DNA of 44,051 nucleotides from Nocardia aurea (GTDB taxonomy: Bacteria; Actinomycetota; Actinomycetes; Mycobacteriales; Mycobacteriaceae). Shown in pieces: positions 32,172-40,625 of this stretch. The stretch covers positions 1 to 44,051 of the forward strand of contig NZ_QCYJ01000117.1 of NCBI RefSeq assembly GCF_003123685.1, written 5' to 3'. The first letter of the stretch is position 1. The number at the start of each line of letters is the position of its first letter. Below the pieces are notes generated by a model. That model worked only from the letters and a program-made list of their open reading frames with translations, was not told the DNA's origin and searched no databases. The position numbers were made by a program, and so were the translations under genes.

Positions 32172-32396
32172 TCATGACTGACGCATCAAATCGGGCAACA
32201 AGTCGGCCGTCCGACGCCCCAACGCCGCCGCGACACGCACCAGATCCGACAGCAGGAAGGACGTGTCGGCACTGAGCTGATGAACCAACACCGACGGAGG
32301 TATAGAAGTAGCGCTGACCAGGTCTTTCACTCCGAGACCGGCCTGCGCCAGCGCGCGACGCACACCCTCGGCGATCACAACATCGAGCTGTTCCAT
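32172..32396 (-). CDS. Small XRE-like transcriptional regulator
   Basis: A 74-aa helical protein (MEQLDVVIAEGVRRALAQAG...). GVKDLVSATSIPPSVLVHQLSADTSF matches a lambda-repressor-like helix-turn-helix, with LLSDLVRVAAALGRRTADLLPDL as the closing helices; this ending resembles the copy 1/2 small regulators. It is transcribed away from the XRE gene at 32530, the classical divergent arrangement of phage switch regulators. The start is uncertain, as there is no clear ribosome binding site; GTG/ATG codons lie further upstream. Confidence 0.65.
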   Translation of the reverse strand: MEQLDVVIAEGVRRALAQAGLGVKDLVSATSIPPSVLVHQLSADTSFLLSDLVRVAAALGRRTADLLPDLMRQS

Positions 32397-32540
32397 AAGG
32401 CACACAATATGGTCCGTTCGGACTAGTTGCAAGTCTGAACAGAGTCACATCTGCGCCGCAGTATGCAGGATGGCCAAGGTGCGCCGACTTACGGCGTGTC
32501 GTTTGCCAGGTAGCCAATCGGACCTCAGAATGGTCCGTAT
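32397..32540. promoter_or_regulatory. Divergent promoter/operator region
   Basis: The sequence TGGTCCGT occurs at 32410-32417 and 32531-32538, and its inverted half CGGACC at 32519-32524. The left copy sits in the short palindrome TCCG-TT-CGGA (32413-32422). Repeated GGTCCG half-sites beside both starts are what an operator bound by one of the two flanking regulators would look like. Base-pair contacts are not demonstrable here. Confidence 0.45.
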
Positions 32541-32796
32541 GGGTGCGAAAGAGACGGCTTCGGACATCAATCGTGCGGTGGGGAACGAACTACGGGCAGC
32601 ACGGGCACGCCGGGACTTGACCCGGCTCCAACTGGCAGACCTGACCGGACTGGCGGTCAGCACGATTCAGCGTTTCGAGAACGGAGAACGGTCACCGGAC
32701 ATGCAGCAACTCCACGCTCTGTGCGCCGCACTGGACATCTCGATGCGCGAATTCGTCACACTCGCCCTGAAAGATGTCGAACGCCCGGAAAGCTGA
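32530..32796 (+). CDS. XRE-family HTH repressor-like regulator
   Basis: An 88-aa protein with a complete HTH_XRE domain: AVGNELRAARARRDLTRLQLADLTGLAVSTIQRFENGERSPDMQQLHALCAALDI, ending in MREFVTLALKDVERPES. The start is taken at ATG 32530 or 32539; the open frame reaches 32470, but that part overlaps the operator repeats. With either start the mRNA may be leaderless, since no Shine-Dalgarno is visible. It is the only plus-strand gene beside the long minus-strand locus, so it is the natural candidate for its repressor. Confidence 0.78.
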   Translation: MVRMGAKETASDINRAVGNELRAARARRDLTRLQLADLTGLAVSTIQRFENGERSPDMQQLHALCAALDISMREFVTLALKDVERPES

Positions 32797-32908
32797 GAAC
32801 AAGCGCGGATGCCGTGCGGTACCGAAGTCCGGTACCGAGCGGTCATTCTCCCGCTACGATCCCGAGCACTCCCCCACCCATGTCCGAAGCGATGACGCCG
32901 CACGCGAT

Positions 32909-33151
32909 CTACGCGCAGCGATCGCTCTCCCCGCTTCTCGACACCAGTCCGAGAGCCGCGTCCGCATAGTCCACGACGGCCTGCACGGAATCGATTCCCA
33001 GCGACATCGCGACGAGGACGACATCGCACACCGTCGCGCTCCCTCGAGCGACACGCAACGCAGCATCCTCCCCGATCACTGTTCCCAAGGCCGCGGCTAC
33101 ATCCATTTCCCCGACAACCGCTAGCCCAGACATCGAGCCGATATTCTCCAC
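32909..33151 (-). CDS. Small helical regulator-like protein (family copy 3, diverged)
   Basis: An 80-aa protein (MENIGSMSGLAVVGEMDVAA...). The segment LGTVIGEDAALRVARGSATVCDVVLVAMSLGID corresponds to LG-x-VG-RIARDHPTLCDLITASLLLGRD of copy 2, so it is probably a diverged third member. GTG 33151 is used; ATG 33133 is possible. It faces away from the XRE gene. Function unknown. Confidence 0.45.
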   Translation of the reverse strand: MENIGSMSGLAVVGEMDVAAALGTVIGEDAALRVARGSATVCDVVLVAMSLGIDSVQAVVDYADAALGLVSRSGESDRCA

Positions 33152-33735
33152 TACCCGAGTTCCCCTCTGTCTCCGCGCTCAACTTCGAGCGGTCATCCGG
33201 GACAGAATCAACCCGCGTCCCAGAATCAGGCTAGTTATATCGCATCGAAACCCCACAAGCCCGTCAAAGCCACCGTCTTATCGAACGATTCATGGCTACT
33301 CGCCGGTAATCAGAAGCCATATGCGATAGCCGCAGATTTGCCATTAGCGACGGCTCACACCCCCGGAAGCGCCAATGATCGATCCATCTCGAACTATGTT
33401 TCATCAGCGCCGGTCTCGTCGACCACATTCGCTGCTCGAGCGAGACCCGCCGGTGACCAGAACACCGACAGCGCGAGAACTCAAGCATCCAGTCCAACAA
33501 CGCCAATCGTGTCCGATCGAGCCAACAACACCTCCGTATCGACCCGGAGCCAGCTCGACCTCCGACCCGCTACCACCGCATGGCGGCCACTGCCGCACAA
33601 CAACATCCCAACCATTTGCCAGCAATTCATGGATACAGGCCTCCCGAGTAGATACACCCGGACCAAGTCCTAGACATCAGTCGATACCGCACCCCGGAAC
33701 ACCTCCGAATCACCGACAGTTCGCAGACACCACAA
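33152..33735. other. Gene-poor stretch
   Basis: The frames here (for example 33264-33506 minus and 33375-33899 plus) have atypical codon use, no ribosome binding site and no recognisable domain. I see no RNA gene or strong hairpin. Confidence 0.4.
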
Positions 33736-33870
33736 ATGCAATCGGAATGTCACCGCCTTCTGGGAGGTGCCGAACTGACCGGCGCGAACCTGAGCGGCGC
33801 AAATCTGAGTGGAACCATCCACAGCACCGAAACCCGATGGCCCTCCGGCTTTACACCACTACTGCGGTGA
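33736..33870 (+). pseudogene. Pentapeptide-repeat remnant
   Basis: A 44-codon frame contains LLGGAELTGANLSGANLSGT, three to four consecutive A(D/N)LSG-type pentapeptide repeats, then runs out into unrelated sequence and a stop. Pentapeptide proteins normally have many more repeats, so this is most likely a fragment of a decayed gene. A functional micro-protein cannot be excluded. Confidence 0.45.
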
Positions 33871-34010
33871 GCGCAGCGGAAGGCCACCGGGTCTCCTGAC
33901 AGCACGCATCACGCGAATCCGCTGGCGGGGTCGAATTAGGCGAATCGGACTGCGGTCCGCCATGATCCGGGGGTTGATGTCCACATGTGTTCGTAGAGGA
34001 AAAGCGCTTG

Positions 34011-34448
34011 ATGAGGGTTATGAACAGGGCTGCGGTCGCGGCCGCGGTCGTAGGTGTCGCGGTCGGGTCGATGATCGGTGCTGGTACGGCGAATGCAGCT
34101 GATGAGCTCTACGGCGCGATCGCGTTCAGCGAGAGCGAATGGACCTACAGCACCAGCGTCAACGCGACCAGCCGTGAAGACGCCATCGAGGAGGCCCTGT
34201 TCTGGTGCAGTCTGGACGGCGCCTCGGACTGCGGGATCATGGTGGAATGGGCCAACGGCTGCGGTGCGCTCGTCTTCAGCGAAACCGCGGTGGGCACCGG
34301 CCGCGGCCCCGACCGCGCGACCGCTCTGACGTATGCCTACACCAGCCTCGCCGAGTACTACCCGCCGGCGATACTGGCCAACATCGGTTCCGTAGACCTC
34401 TCGCAAACCGGAATCAGCGAGGTGGTCTGCACCGCCAACGCAGGCTGA
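34011..34448 (+). CDS. Secreted DUF4189 domain protein
   Basis: A 145-aa preprotein. The ATG at 34011 follows GAGGAAA. The Sec signal peptide is AVAAAVVGVAVGSMIGAGTANA with probable cleavage after ANA (before ADELYGAIAF). The mature part follows DUF4189: YGAIAFSE, a Ser/Thr-rich loop, AIEEALFWCSLDGASDCGIMVEWANGCGAL and an EVVCTANAG end. Its conserved cysteines would form disulphides outside the cell. DUF4189 proteins are frequent in Nocardia and Mycobacterium; function is unknown. It is probably chromosomal and unrelated to the tail locus. Confidence 0.85.
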   Translation: MRVMNRAAVAAAVVGVAVGSMIGAGTANAADELYGAIAFSESEWTYSTSVNATSREDAIEEALFWCSLDGASDCGIMVEWANGCGALVFSETAVGTGRGPDRATALTYAYTSLAEYYPPAILANIGSVDLSQTGISEVVCTANAG

Positions 34449-34546
34449 ACTGCCAGACCGACCTGCAAACGCAGCTAGAGCCTGGGCGCATCGGTAGAGT
34501 TCTTCCCGACACAGTCCCTGGATCGTTCGCGCTTTCAGGGCCTGCG

Positions 34547-34786
34547 TCACCGAACAGACGAGGACCCCGCCGGATAAGAGCCGGCGGGGGACTGTGGATT
34601 CTTCGGTGGGTGACCGGAAATCGGCGACATCGCGAGGTCGGTGCGCAACCACATGACGCCGTTCTCTCGGAGGAGTTCCCAGCCCGCGGCCTCCCAGAAC
34701 GGGGCCGGGTCGTCGAGGGGCCACTTCCAGTCGAATTCCGCAGCGATCCCAGCGATACGGGTCGCACCGTCGATGTCGGCGTGCAT
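34547..34786 (-). CDS. Small hypothetical protein (DUF6301-like start), possibly truncated
   Basis: A 79-aa protein (MHADIDGATRIAGIAAEFDW...). The opening helix followed by WPLDDPAPFWEAAGWELLRENGVMWLRTDLAM resembles the N-terminal half of a Nocardia family I know as DUF6301, which is normally longer. The C-terminus runs through a terminator-like hairpin into low-complexity Pro/Ser sequence, so the gene may be cut short. Confidence 0.4.
   Translation of the reverse strand: MHADIDGATRIAGIAAEFDWKWPLDDPAPFWEAAGWELLRENGVMWLRTDLAMSPISGHPPKNPQSPAGSYPAGSSSVR
34565..34589. terminator. Hairpin downstream of the DUF4189 gene
   Basis: A 9-bp perfect stem CCCCGCCGG/CCGGCGGGG with a 7-base loop, 115 bp after the DUF4189 stop. 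It lies inside the 3' end of the opposing small frame. Confidence 0.55.
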
Positions 34787-34865
34787 GCGTTCAAGCTATC
34801 CGCCACCTACACCCCTCGGTACTCGAAAGCCCGGTGCCCTCACGACAATCGAGCACGATCAGCCC

Positions 34866-34999
34866 TCACCCGCGCAAACGCGCGTACTCCGGGAACCGCT
34901 CGGCCATCGCGGCATCGAAACCCGACACACGCTCCAACGAATCCCACTTGTGGAACCCGTCGCGATCCAGATACCACCCCATCAGATCCGTGCCGTTCT
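34866..34999 (-). pseudogene. C-terminal gene fragment, unknown
   Basis: The minus-strand frame ends with GTDLMGWYLDRDGFHKWDSLERVSGFDAAMAERFPEYARLRG (read in two parts). It has clearly protein-like composition but no start or upstream domain. At about 35000 it runs into the opposite-strand MerR fragment, so a rearrangement junction is likely here. Confidence 0.4.
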
Positions 35000-35012
35000 G
35001 AGCACCGTCGCC

Positions 35013-35593
35013 ATGCGCGGCACTGCGACACAGGAGATGGCTTTGATGCACAAGTTGGCCGCGCTGTCCGCGCGGGAACGTCGGCAGATCATCGATGGTT
35101 TCGTCGACCGCGTCTTCGCCGGGGTCGAGGACGAGGACGCTCTTGTCATCGCCGGGTTCATGCGGGAGATTCCGACGACGCTGCCCGATGAGCCCACCGC
35201 CGTGCAGGTCGATGCGTGGGTGGAACTGGCCGAACTCGTTTCCGACCCGGACCTCGAAGCGGTGCTGCGAGCGGTGATCGAACACGGCGAGCCGCACAAC
35301 CGGATCGAGTTCGGTCTGGCGATCCGCCCGCTGGTACTCGAACACGCCGGCCGCGCGGTCGATTCGGAGATCGCGCCGGGATCCGAGGCGGGCGCCTGAT
35401 TCTGGACCGGATCGTGCCCGCGGATCTGCCCGAATCCGAAACGGCTTGCCTGTCGGCGTGGTTGCGCACTGTGATCGAGCCGCGGATCGAACGGTATTGG
35501 CAACTGCTGAGTCTGATCAACGGTGCCGAACCCGACAAACCCAGCGTGCCTGCCTTCACCCGGTTGGCCCAAGCGCTGAGCGCGCACCGCTGA
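35013..35593 (+). pseudogene. MerR-family regulator effector-domain pseudogene
   Basis: The frame MHKLAALSARERRQIIDGFVDRVFAGVED, then PTTLPDEPTAVQVDAWVELAELVSDPDLEAVL matches the C-terminal effector domain of actinobacterial MerR-type regulators. The N-terminal DNA-binding HTH is missing. A TGA at 35397-35399 ends this frame, while the adjacent frame continues ILDRIVPADLPESETACLSAW and RIERYWQLLSLINGAEPD to 35593, showing a frameshift near 35390. With both truncation and frameshift, it cannot make a working regulator. Confidence 0.65.
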
Positions 35594-35691
35594 CCCCCGA
35601 CCACACGGCAAGGTGTCTCGTGAACGATTGTTGGTGAGACACCCACCAATGCGGGGAGATCTGGATGGGTGACCGGATCACGGGGACGTCG

Positions 35692-36174
35692 TCATCGAGC
35701 TTCGATCTGTTCGCGCAGGATGTCTCCGTGGCCGGCGTGCCGGGCGAATTCGGCGGTCATGAACACATAGATCCAGCGAAGGCTGACGACGACTCCCGAG
35801 TGTGGATGCTCGCGGGTCTCGTCCAGCGGAATCGGCGCTGCGATAGACCTGGCTCGGGCGCTGGCACGTTCGAACTCCGCGATCACCTCGGTCATGGTCT
35901 CGTCCTCGCCCACCTCGAACCCTCCATGTGCCCACAACGCGCCGTCGCAGGCGTCGTCGGTGAGTCGTCCGAGCGTGCGTTGGAACCACATCCGCTCGGC
36001 GAACGCGGCGTGTTTGATCAGAGTTATCGGGGTAGTCAGCGAGGGGACGAGCCTTACCCTGGCATCGGTTTCGGACAGGCCGTGCGCCGTATCGATGAGA
36101 TCGCCGCGTGCCTGATCGAGCATGGCCTCGAGCACTTCTCGTTCGGTGCCGGTGGTGTGGATCGACGTGGTCAT
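35692..36174 (-). CDS. DinB-superfamily protein (DUF664)
   Basis: A 160-aa four-helix-bundle protein. The ATG at 36174 has AAGGAAGGA nine bases upstream. TEREVLEAMLDQARGDLIDTAHGLSETDARVRLVPSLTTPITLIKHAAFAERMWF and LRWIYVFMTAEFARHAGHGDILREQIEAR are typical; the His of LIKHAAFAERMWF and the His pair AEFARHAGHGDILRE provide the metal-ligand triad of mycothiol-dependent DinB enzymes. The substrate is unknown. Probably a single-gene chromosomal unit. Confidence 0.88.
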   Translation of the reverse strand: MTTSIHTTGTEREVLEAMLDQARGDLIDTAHGLSETDARVRLVPSLTTPITLIKHAAFAERMWFQRTLGRLTDDACDGALWAHGGFEVGEDETMTEVIAEFERASARARSIAAPIPLDETREHPHSGVVVSLRWIYVFMTAEFARHAGHGDILREQIEAR

Positions 36175-36568
36175 CGCGGGCGGTCCTTCCTTGGTCCGCC
36201 CAGCGCACGCCAGGCAGACCGATCTGCTGGTGGTGGTTCGGAAACGGTTCGCCGGAAGAACCGGCACCGGGTGGTCGCGTACTTCGCGACCAGGAATCCT
36301 GATTCGGGCCGCCGATAGAGGTTGCAGCTCACATCAGAAGTGAGCGCGGCAAAACCTTCCAAGAGTTTACCGCTCGCCGCAACGGCACGGCGCCCCAGGA
36401 CAGCACCTGGTCATCAGCGCCACCTGACACCGCGAAAACACCGCCACCGAACACTGCGAGTCACAGAGATCCCGCCGTCGAGATACCGGAACAGGCGGCG
36501 GCTTCGCCCATCTGCGGCACGCCGTCGATACCGTTGCGCGACATGACGTCGTGACTACGGGCCAGGAC
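36175..36568. other. Intergenic region without a supported gene
   Basis: The frames here are short and overlap in opposite directions, without ribosome binding sites. No hairpin of note. Confidence 0.4.
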
Positions 36569-36910
36569 TTAATAGTCGGGACGCGGTCCGAGCCTCGAGC
36601 GGTACTGTTCCCAGGACGGCAGACGCATCCGCGGTTCGGCGTCACCGACATCGCTCGTCTCGAACTCCGCGACGATCGGACGACCGTTGATCTCGAGAAA
36701 CGCCTCGTCGGTGGCCCGCCTGAAGTCCTCGGCGCGATCGAACCGTCGACCGTCGATGACGAATTCCGCGCACCACCGATCCTCGCGCCGCACTCGCACC
36801 ACACAGATCTGGCGTCGTTCCCCGCCCACCCAGGTGTCGGGCGCCCGGCCATCCCGTGCCGCCCCGAACCCGAGTCGACGCCACACCAAGGATCGCAGGG
36901 ACCGTTTCAC
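36569..36910 (-). CDS. Hypothetical protein, second gene of a two-gene operon
   Basis: A 113-aa protein beginning at GTG that overlaps the upstream stop (GTGA). Basic N-terminus (VKRSLRSLVWRRLGFG), then RRQICVVRVRREDRWCAEFVIDGRRFDRAEDFRRATDEAF and a Pro/Arg-rich end. The VVRV-x-ED-x-WCAEFVIDG pattern looks like an antiparallel beta-sheet. I do not recognise the family. Confidence 0.5.
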   Translation of the reverse strand: MKRSLRSLVWRRLGFGAARDGRAPDTWVGGERRQICVVRVRREDRWCAEFVIDGRRFDRAEDFRRATDEAFLEINGRPIVAEFETSDVGDAEPRMRLPSWEQYRSRLGPRPDY

Positions 36911-37071
36911 CACGAACCCCAGGGAGCATTGAATTTCTCCCTGTCCTCTTCGGTGACCGGAAAGTCCTTGTACTTCTCCAAATCCAGGGCAAATTGCGCT
37001 TCGGCCTCCGCGATCTCGCGATACCGTTCAGTACGCTCGGCTTCGGATTCCTCCGCCGCGTCGTCGGTCAT
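36907..37071 (-). CDS. Small acidic coiled-coil protein, first gene of a two-gene operon
   Basis: A 54-aa protein (MTDDAAEESEAERTERYREI...), highly charged and almost all helical, ending in REKFNAPWGSW. A GTG nine codons upstream (37098), with AAGGAT at suitable distance, is an alternative start. Translation of the next gene is coupled through GTGA. Function unknown. Confidence 0.45.
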   Translation of the reverse strand: MTDDAAEESEAERTERYREIAEAEAQFALDLEKYKDFPVTEEDREKFNAPWGSW

Positions 37072-37167
37072 CGGATTCTCTGCACGGGAGTCTTCCACCG
37101 TGGAGATCCTTGCACGCGGTCTCTCGAATTCCGAGGTCCCTCTCGCAAATCGCTCGCACCGGCACCG

Positions 37168-38316
37168 ATGGCTATGAGTGATGTAGTGAACGACGCTGCG
37201 GGTGTGCCGATCGACTACACCTTCTTCCGCAGCGGCCTGCTTGAGCCCGCACCTGCCTCGCCCGCACTCTACGAACGGTTCGCACGCGACGGCGACGTGG
37301 CCGAAATTTGGCGAGAGCTGTCGGTGCCCGACGATCCCCGCAGGTGGTTCCTGCACGCGGCCCTGTGTGGGACGTGCAAGGGGACGGGCAGCGAATGGAG
37401 GTCCTACCCCGATTCCGACGGCCGGTACGACACGAACAAGTGGATCTGTGGTTCGTGTCGCGGCACCGGTGACAGCACCGCCTCCACTATCGAGTCGAAT
37501 CCCACCGAAAAGCATCTGTTCGCTCTGGGAGATCGCGTTCAGGCCATGCTCGAGGCCGAGCAGGCGGCATGGGGAGCAGTCGAGGCTCTTCGCCCCTGGG
37601 GACTCACAGCGGCAGACCGATTGGTCTGGCGCGTGGGCAGTCCGGCCCACCACGAGGACGGCGCCCATACCGTCGGTTTCCCCTACGCCGTGCAAGCCCC
37701 GATGAACGCGATATGGAAATACCACGCCGATCGACTCACTGAGACCGAGTCCCGCGCACGGGTAGCTCGCGGTGGCCCGTTGATTACCGACCTACCGTAT
37801 TTCAACGTGTGGCATGAAATACGCGAGCACCTGCGCTGGGAACTCGCGGCCCGATCGGGTCTTCGCGTACCGGAGATCGAAGACATCCGGTCCGACCACC
37901 GCCGTAGAGTCACCGAGGACAGACTTCGGCTCATGGAGCAGGCGCGCTCGTACTCCGACGGAGAGGATCCGGACAGGCAGTGGTTCCTCGAGGATCCCCT
38001 TCCGGTCCCCCTGGGCAGCTACGCCACCGACGGCGCGGACTTGGCCGGTATGTCGTTCGCCGACCTTCCCAATCCCTACACGCCGCTGCTCCGTGTCTGG
38101 CTGACAGGTTTCGCGTTCGATCGGATCGAAGACGGCGCGGTCGTGCTGCACGCACCACCGCGCGGTCATGGCAACGACAGAAGACGAGAACCCTCCCTCG
38201 ACACGGCAACGATCCGCGAGGCCATCCCTGGCGCCTCGAGTTCGCCACCGACGCAACCGCACCCCCTGGTCCGGTGGTGGCGGCGCGGACCGGGGCGACT
38301 GTTCCGCGATCGGTAA
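37168..38316 (+). CDS. Zinc-ribbon-containing hypothetical protein
   Basis: A 382-aa cytosolic protein. Residues ~67-100 carry two CxxCxGxG repeats (CGTCKGTG and CGSCRGTGDS) about 25 residues apart, like a single DnaJ-type zinc module. The remainder is helical with conserved-looking aromatic runs (AMLEAEQAAWGAVEALRPWG, YFNVWHEIREHLRWELAARSG, MSFADLPNPYTPLLRVWLTGFAFD). The last ~60 residues are disordered and Arg/Pro-rich. The start is ATG 37168 or 37174, without a clear ribosome binding site. A DnaJ zinc module without a J domain suggests binding of unfolded or partner protein; I do not know the family. Confidence 0.65.
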   Translation: MAMSDVVNDAAGVPIDYTFFRSGLLEPAPASPALYERFARDGDVAEIWRELSVPDDPRRWFLHAALCGTCKGTGSEWRSYPDSDGRYDTNKWICGSCRGTGDSTASTIESNPTEKHLFALGDRVQAMLEAEQAAWGAVEALRPWGLTAADRLVWRVGSPAHHEDGAHTVGFPYAVQAPMNAIWKYHADRLTETESRARVARGGPLITDLPYFNVWHEIREHLRWELAARSGLRVPEIEDIRSDHRRRVTEDRLRLMEQARSYSDGEDPDRQWFLEDPLPVPLGSYATDGADLAGMSFADLPNPYTPLLRVWLTGFAFDRIEDGAVVLHAPPRGHGNDRRREPSLDTATIREAIPGASSSPPTQPHPLVRWWRRGPGRLFRDR

Positions 38317-38495
38317 CGTCGGATCGGCTCCGTGGCCAGAGCAGTAGCCCGTGGCTGCGGCCGCGCGATACCTCGTCCGGTGGTCTGCTCCGCCTCGACC
38401 GATCACGGCTACCGACTGTGATGACCTACTGAGGTTGTGCCGCAAGGTCAGGGGATTGCCAGCGGAATCGTGCGGAGGGACCGCGGTCGGCGGTG

Positions 38496-40091
38496 TTACC
38501 TACGGTCCCCGGTGGCGTGGAGGATTTCGGGGTCTTCGACGAAGTCGATGATGTGGCCGTCTTCGACGACATACACCCCCGAGGTGATGGGGGCGTGGCC
38601 GTAGGAATCGTCGGCGTAGGTGCGCTGGATCAGGATGGCGAACGCCACCGCTTGGGCCTGGTTCAGGGTGGTCGGCGCGGCCATCAGACAGGTTCGGCGG
38701 GGTACCGACACCCACAATCGTGGCGCTTTCAAGAAGCGATGAGCGATACGCAGGGCGTTCGGGTCGAGAATCTTCTCGGCCGAGAAGTCGTGGCCGGAGC
38801 AGTTCGCGATCGGGATCGTCGCGACTTCGCCGATCTCCCAGTCATAGTGCAACGCTTCCAGATTGGTGATCGCCGACTCCCACTGTGCCCGGAAGTCGAC
38901 ACTGTCCGGATGCTCGACCGCCACGGCGAATTCGCCCTCGCGATCCTCGGCCACGACCGCGATCGGCGCACCAGCCGTCCCGGTCTCCTGATAACGGACC
39001 AGCCCACGGTGGGGCCAGTCGGCCGGTTTCAGCAAGGGAAACCACCGGATATCGGTCTCCTGGGATGTCGGCGGCGCCGGATCGGATGCCGCGGTCCGCG
39101 GATTCTCGGTGGAGGCGCCGATATCGAACCGCGCGATGCCGTGAGCGGAGTCCAGCGTCAGCAACTGATAGTCGATATGCATGCGGCCGTCGTGGAAGGC
39201 CGTCAGCAGATCACGCGCCGCGAGCGCGTCCGCCAGATCCGGATTCGCACGGACCGCAGCCTCGACGAAGGGGGCCGTTCCCCGCTCCACCCGTTTACCT
39301 TCGACGACCCGGTTGTCGAGCCTGATATCACCCGGATCCTCGACATCGACGTACACGTCGAGGGCCACCAACCTGTCCGTGCCCGCCAATGCGACGAAAT
39401 CGACTGTCCGATCACCCATCGGCCACTGCTCGCCGCCGCCGGTAAGCAGTTCCCACCCCTCGGAATCGACAACGAAACCGGCGACGATCGTCCTCTTCTG
39501 GTGGTTTCCCTGTTCGATCACCTTGGTCTGACCGAGTTTGCGCATACCGACCCCTGCCAGTTCGTGCAAGGTCGCCGGTGTCATCGCGCGCATCCGCTCG
39601 GCAGCCAGACCGAAAACCGCGAGCTCACTGACATCAGGGTCCGGACCGAAACCGTCGTTCCACGACTGCGACCGCAATCCCAGTGGCAGCCACACCCCCG
39701 CCACACGACCCAGTGCCCCCACGACCGCGTCCGCCAACTCTTCGTAATCTGTGTAGCGGGCAGGCCATCGCAGGTACCGATACCAGGTGTGCTCGTTCTC
39801 GTCCGACCGGCGCCAGCCCCGCTCGGCCAGCGCCAAGCCCGACGCATCGTTCACCGCACCCGAACCGACCTCGGCCCGCAACCCGGATGCCTTGCCGAAT
39901 TGGGCGAACCAACCCGTGCCGTCCTCATCGACCAAGGTCAGGATGCCGTCCTCCGGCAGGGTGAACAACGTCCACGCCAAGCCCGCCGCGAACCACTCCC
40001 ACACCGCATCCTCGGCGACCGCGCGATCCGCAACCGGCTGCGTCTCGCCGGTATCGGATCCGTCCCGCCGCCAGAACTTCCCGAACCCCAT
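38496..40091 (-). CDS. TY-Chap-like domain protein, large
   Basis: A 531-aa protein. ATG 40091 is preferred (GGGGAAG upstream); GTG 40103 is possible. The N-terminal ~130 residues (WTLFTLPEDGILTLVDEDGTGWFAQFG, LALAERGWRRSDENEHTWYRYLRWPARYTDYEELADAVVGALG) follow the YbjN/CesT-like TY-Chap fold: two strands, a helix, L-x2-RGW, then W-R and a closing helix ending in SQSWNDGFG. A second part (DRTVDFVALAGTDRLVALDVYVD) and a C-terminal mixed domain (APTTLNQAQAVAFAILIQRTYADDSYG) follow. The ends of the minus-strand gene do not overlap neighbours. TY-Chap proteins are predicted peptide-binding chaperones in bacterial conflict/secretion systems; the role here is inferred. Confidence 0.58.
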   Translation of the reverse strand: MGFGKFWRRDGSDTGETQPVADRAVAEDAVWEWFAAGLAWTLFTLPEDGILTLVDEDGTGWFAQFGKASGLRAEVGSGAVNDASGLALAERGWRRSDENEHTWYRYLRWPARYTDYEELADAVVGALGRVAGVWLPLGLRSQSWNDGFGPDPDVSELAVFGLAAERMRAMTPATLHELAGVGMRKLGQTKVIEQGNHQKRTIVAGFVVDSEGWELLTGGGEQWPMGDRTVDFVALAGTDRLVALDVYVDVEDPGDIRLDNRVVEGKRVERGTAPFVEAAVRANPDLADALAARDLLTAFHDGRMHIDYQLLTLDSAHGIARFDIGASTENPRTAASDPAPPTSQETDIRWFPLLKPADWPHRGLVRYQETGTAGAPIAVVAEDREGEFAVAVEHPDSVDFRAQWESAITNLEALHYDWEIGEVATIPIANCSGHDFSAEKILDPNALRIAHRFLKAPRLWVSVPRRTCLMAAPTTLNQAQAVAFAILIQRTYADDSYGHAPITSGVYVVEDGHIIDFVEDPEILHATGDRR

Positions 40092-40221
40092 CGAACAATC
40101 CACTTCCCCGAACCAGCAAATGCGCAGACGCTAACACACCACACATCCACTCGACGCCGCCACCGGAACGCATTCCTGCCGTGCCGCGAACCAGTCGACG
40201 GCGGACAAAAAAAGTCGATGC

Positions 40222-40308
40222 ATCACACCCACCGACGTCGGCCTGCCACCCGGCCCCCGCGGTCGCACCCCCGGCCTGCGGCGCGAGGAAGTCGCGCAAT
40301 TGTCCTGA
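40222..40308 (+). pseudogene. XRE/MmyB-type regulator fragment
   Basis: The frame reads ITPTDVGLPPGPRGRTPGLR then REEVAQLS, the beginning of the HTH domain of MmyB-like XRE regulators (PxGPRRRTPGLRREEVAQLA). It stops exactly where the 170-bp repeat begins at 40309, so the gene was probably interrupted by insertion of that element. No other part of the regulator is present. Confidence 0.6.
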
Positions 40309-40478
40309 GTGAGATGTCGGTTACACACTCCTCGAATGCGCGCACATGGGGGGGAGACGACGATCTCAGCTCTGCTCTGCACGAATCCTGGATGCCGGGT
40401 CCGCGGACCGATGTCCCGATCTGACACCATTTCTGACGATAGTCGCGCACCTCGACCCCGTGATCGACGCGCAGACAA
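40309..40478. repeat. 170-bp repeat, copy A (probable insertion-sequence end)
   Basis: This is nearly identical to 43548-43718, in the same orientation, about 3.2 kb apart. It begins GTGAGATGTCGGTTACACA and ends CGCGCAGACAA. It interrupts a regulator fragment on its left. The sequence does not encode a convincing protein; it is likely the terminal piece of an insertion sequence. Confidence 0.75.
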
Positions 40479-40537
40479 GGGGCTGCTGCACGGATAGGTG
40501 ACATCGATCTGGCTTGCCGTGAGGCGGGCCTGGAAGG

Positions 40538-40625
40538 ATGTTGTTCGTGCCCAAGCCCTACCCTCAGGAGTTCCGTGACGACGTGGTCCGCGTCGCCCGC
40601 AACCGCGACGAACGTGCGACCAACC
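40538..40625 (+). pseudogene. IS3-family OrfA 5' fragment
   Basis: The frame MLFVPKPYPQEFRDDVVRVARNRDER is the start of an IS3-type OrfA (PKPYPxEFRDDVVxVAR). It is preceded by a GGAAGGATG start context and a TGACATCGATCTGGCTTGCC segment that could be the element's left end (from ~40498). Homology stops after ~25 codons, where a different minus-strand gene fragment begins. Confidence 0.7.

Noticed and set aside
33264..33899. Overlapping plus and minus frames in the gene-poor stretch
   Set aside because: Codon use is unlike neighbouring genes and both strands are open; only the short pentapeptide-repeat frame has recognisable content.
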